Assembly (NCBI GenBank): GCA_963713445.1
Contig: CAVQMB010000047.1
Coordinates: 62,001-126,000 of the forward strand
Direction of reading: 5' to 3'
Length of the DNA: 64,000 bases
Source of the DNA: CAVQMB01 sp963713445
GTDB taxonomy: Bacteria; Pseudomonadota; Gammaproteobacteria; Competibacterales; Competibacteraceae
Part shown: positions 62,633-64,000 of the stretch, piece by piece
Layout: each line of letters begins with the position of its first letter
Numbering within the stretch: the stretch's first letter is position 1
Program-made: the position numbers and the translations under genes
The notes under the pieces: generated by a model
Told to the model about the DNA's origin: nothing
The model's input: the letters and a program-made list of their open reading frames with translations, nothing else
The model's database searches: none

Positions 62633-64000
62633 ATGTTTGAATCCCTGAACGAACGGCTGCGCGGCACCCTGCAGACACTGCGTGGGCAGGCCCGCCTGAC
62701 CGAAGATAATATCAAGGATGCCCTGCGCGAGGTGCGCATGGCCCTGCTGGAAGCCGACGTCGCCCTGCCGGTGGTGAAGGACTTCATCGATCACGTCCGC
62801 GATCGGGCTATTGGTCGTGAGGTGATGCAAAGCCTCAACCCGGGCCAAGTGCTGATCAAGGTCGTCAACGAGGAACTGGTGCGGGTGATGGGCGAACACA
62901 ACGCCGCCCTCGACCTCCGGACCACCCCGCCGGCCGTGATTCTCATGGCCGGCCTGCAGGGCTCCGGCAAGACCACCAGCAGCGCCAAGCTGGCACGCTG
63001 GCTCAAGGAACGCCAGAAGAAGTCAGTCACCGTGGTGAGCTGCGACGTCTACCGTCCGGCGGCTATCGACCAGTTGCGGACGCTGGCGGCTGAAGTCGGC
63101 GTGGATTTCTTTCCCAGCGACTCTGGCCAGCAGCCAGTGGCGATTGCTCAGGCCGCGCTCGATCACGCACGCCGCCAGCGCACCGATGTACTGATCGTCG
63201 ACAGCGCCGGCCGGCTCCATGTTGATGCTGCCATGATGGCGGAAATCAAGGCGCTGCATGCTACCATAGCGCCGATCGAAACCCTGTTCGTGGTCGATAG
63301 CATGACCGGCCAGGATGCCGCCAACACGGCCCGCGCCTTCAACGACGCCCTGCCCCTCACCGGCGTCGTCCTGACCAAAACCGACGGTGATGCCCGGGGT
63401 GGCGCAGCACTGTCGATCCGTCAGATTACCGGCAAACCTATCAAATTCCTCGGTGTCGGTGAAAAGACTGCGGCACTGGAACCGTTCTACCCTGACCGGC
63501 TGGCTTCGCGCATCCTCGGCATGGGCGATGTGGTCAGCCTGGTCGAGGACATCGAGCGCAAGGTTGACCGGAACAAAGCTGAGAAACTGGCCCGCAAGGT
63601 CCAGAAGGGCAAGCGCTTCGATCTGGCGGACTTCCGCGAACAGATGGAGCAGATGCTGAATATGGGCGGTATGCAGGAACTGCTGGACAAGCTGCCTGGA
63701 ATGGGTGAGCTACCGGCTGAGGTCAAGGCCCAGGCCGACGACCGCCAGGTCCGCAGGGTAATCGCCATTATCAATTCCATGACACCTCAGGAGCGGCGCT
63801 TTCCCGACACCATCAACGGCTCGCGCAAGCGCCGCATTGCGGGCGGTTCGGGCACTCAGATCCAGGATATCAACCGCCTGCTCAAACAGTTCAAGCAGTC
63901 GCAGAAGATGATGAAAAAGATGAAAGGGGGCGGCATGGCCAAGATGATGCAGGGCCTTAAGGGGCGGTTCCCAGGCGGTTTTCCAAGCGGCCAGCCACCG
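62633..64000 (+). CDS. ffh: Signal recognition particle GTPase, cut by right edge
   Basis: The 456 codons inside the window are open to the last base, and the usual length of Ffh is about 450-460, so it lacks only the last few residues. N domain (MFESLNERLRGTLQTLRGQARLTEDNI), G domain with LMAGLQGSGKTTSSAKLA, DVYRPAAIDQLR, DSAGRLHVD, LTKTDGDARGG, then the Met-rich M domain (MNMGGMQELLDKLPG; QKMMKKMKGGGMAKMMQGL). With 4.5S RNA it targets nascent membrane proteins to FtsY. Confidence 0.96.
   Translation, partial: MFESLNERLRGTLQTLRGQARLTEDNIKDALREVRMALLEADVALPVVKDFIDHVRDRAIGREVMQSLNPGQVLIKVVNEELVRVMGEHNAALDLRTTPPAVILMAGLQGSGKTTSSAKLARWLKERQKKSVTVVSCDVYRPAAIDQLRTLAAEVGVDFFPSDSGQQPVAIAQAALDHARRQRTDVLIVDSAGRLHVDAAMMAEIKALHATIAPIETLFVVDSMTGQDAANTARAFNDALPLTGVVLTKTDGDARGGAALSIRQITGKPIKFLGVGEKTAALEPFYPDRLASRILGMGDVVSLVEDIERKVDRNKAEKLARKVQKGKRFDLADFREQMEQMLNMGGMQELLDKLPGMGELPAEVKAQADDRQVRRVIAIINSMTPQERRFPDTINGSRKRRIAGGSGTQIQDINRLLKQFKQSQKMMKKMKGGGMAKMMQGLKGRFPGGFPSGQPP

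Overview
The window is GC-rich, bacterial and densely coded. It most resembles a gammaproteobacterium: gltX is followed by tRNA-Ala and tRNA-Glu, there are a DUF1820 gene, a YheS-type ABC-F gene, a PhoP/PhoQ-like pair preceded by a small exported protein, DgkA, DeaD and an SprT protein, and a GGA-hairpin RNA that looks like CsrB/RsmZ. I could not place the genus. I see no transposase, integrase, phage module or CRISPR array.

Layout. 0-4.2 kb: edge of a lipoprotein gene, then a MoxR ATPase / DUF58 / transglutaminase (TgpA-like) operon on the minus strand. 4.2-6.8 kb: gamma-carbonic anhydrase, glycerophosphodiesterase, a Gln/Arg-rich exported protein, a CBS protein. 6.9-16.6 kb: one-carbon amine catabolism, with heterotetrameric sarcosine oxidase (soxBDAG), a divergent GlxA-type regulator, L-serine dehydratase and glyA; together they can take sarcosine to glycine, serine and pyruvate. 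16.8-19 kb: two proteins of the PQQ-alcohol-dehydrogenase-associated families (a periplasmic binding protein and a beta-propeller) without their usual partners. 19.2-24.2 kb: ABC-F ATPase, two-component system, a low-complexity exported protein in an AT-rich patch. 24.5-33.7 kb: mixed metabolism and envelope genes (enoyl-CoA hydratase, OmpA-like, aminotransferase, CinA-type protein, MATE exporter, cyclase-family hydrolase, DgkA, 3-hydroxyacyl-CoA-dehydrogenase-like), with a truncated molybdenum-hydroxylase gene. 33.8-40.8 kb: a truncated LysE gene, an unknown ORF, a repetitive IPTL-CTERM beta-helix surface protein, a TIGR03032/TPR/glycosyltransferase-like protein, an MscS channel.

41-51 kb is a coherent catabolic island: an enolase-superfamily racemase of the N-succinylamino-acid-racemase/MenC2 type, an RpiR regulator, a complete Dpp/Opp-type transporter, a protein resembling DUF6963, and an M20 amidohydrolase. 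I infer import and stereochemical processing of N-acyl or N-carbamoyl amino acids or related dipeptides. 51-58 kb: lipoprotein, phasin under a palindrome-controlled promoter, small membrane and zinc-ribbon proteins, SprT, an outer-membrane protein, then a probable CsrB/RsmZ-like regulatory RNA facing an orphan FixJ-type response regulator, and DeaD. 58-64 kb: tRNA-Glu, tRNA-Ala, gltX, manC, manB and ffh (cut by the right edge).

Caution on quality: five genes contain clear single-base reading-frame breaks (DUF58, the beta-helix protein, the TIGR03032 protein twice, and gltX), mostly at short G/C runs, and a sixth gene may have one near its start. Because gltX is normally essential and both halves of it are well preserved, I think most of these are sequence errors, not real pseudogenes. 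The two truncated genes (IorB-like, LysE) are different: large parts of them are absent.
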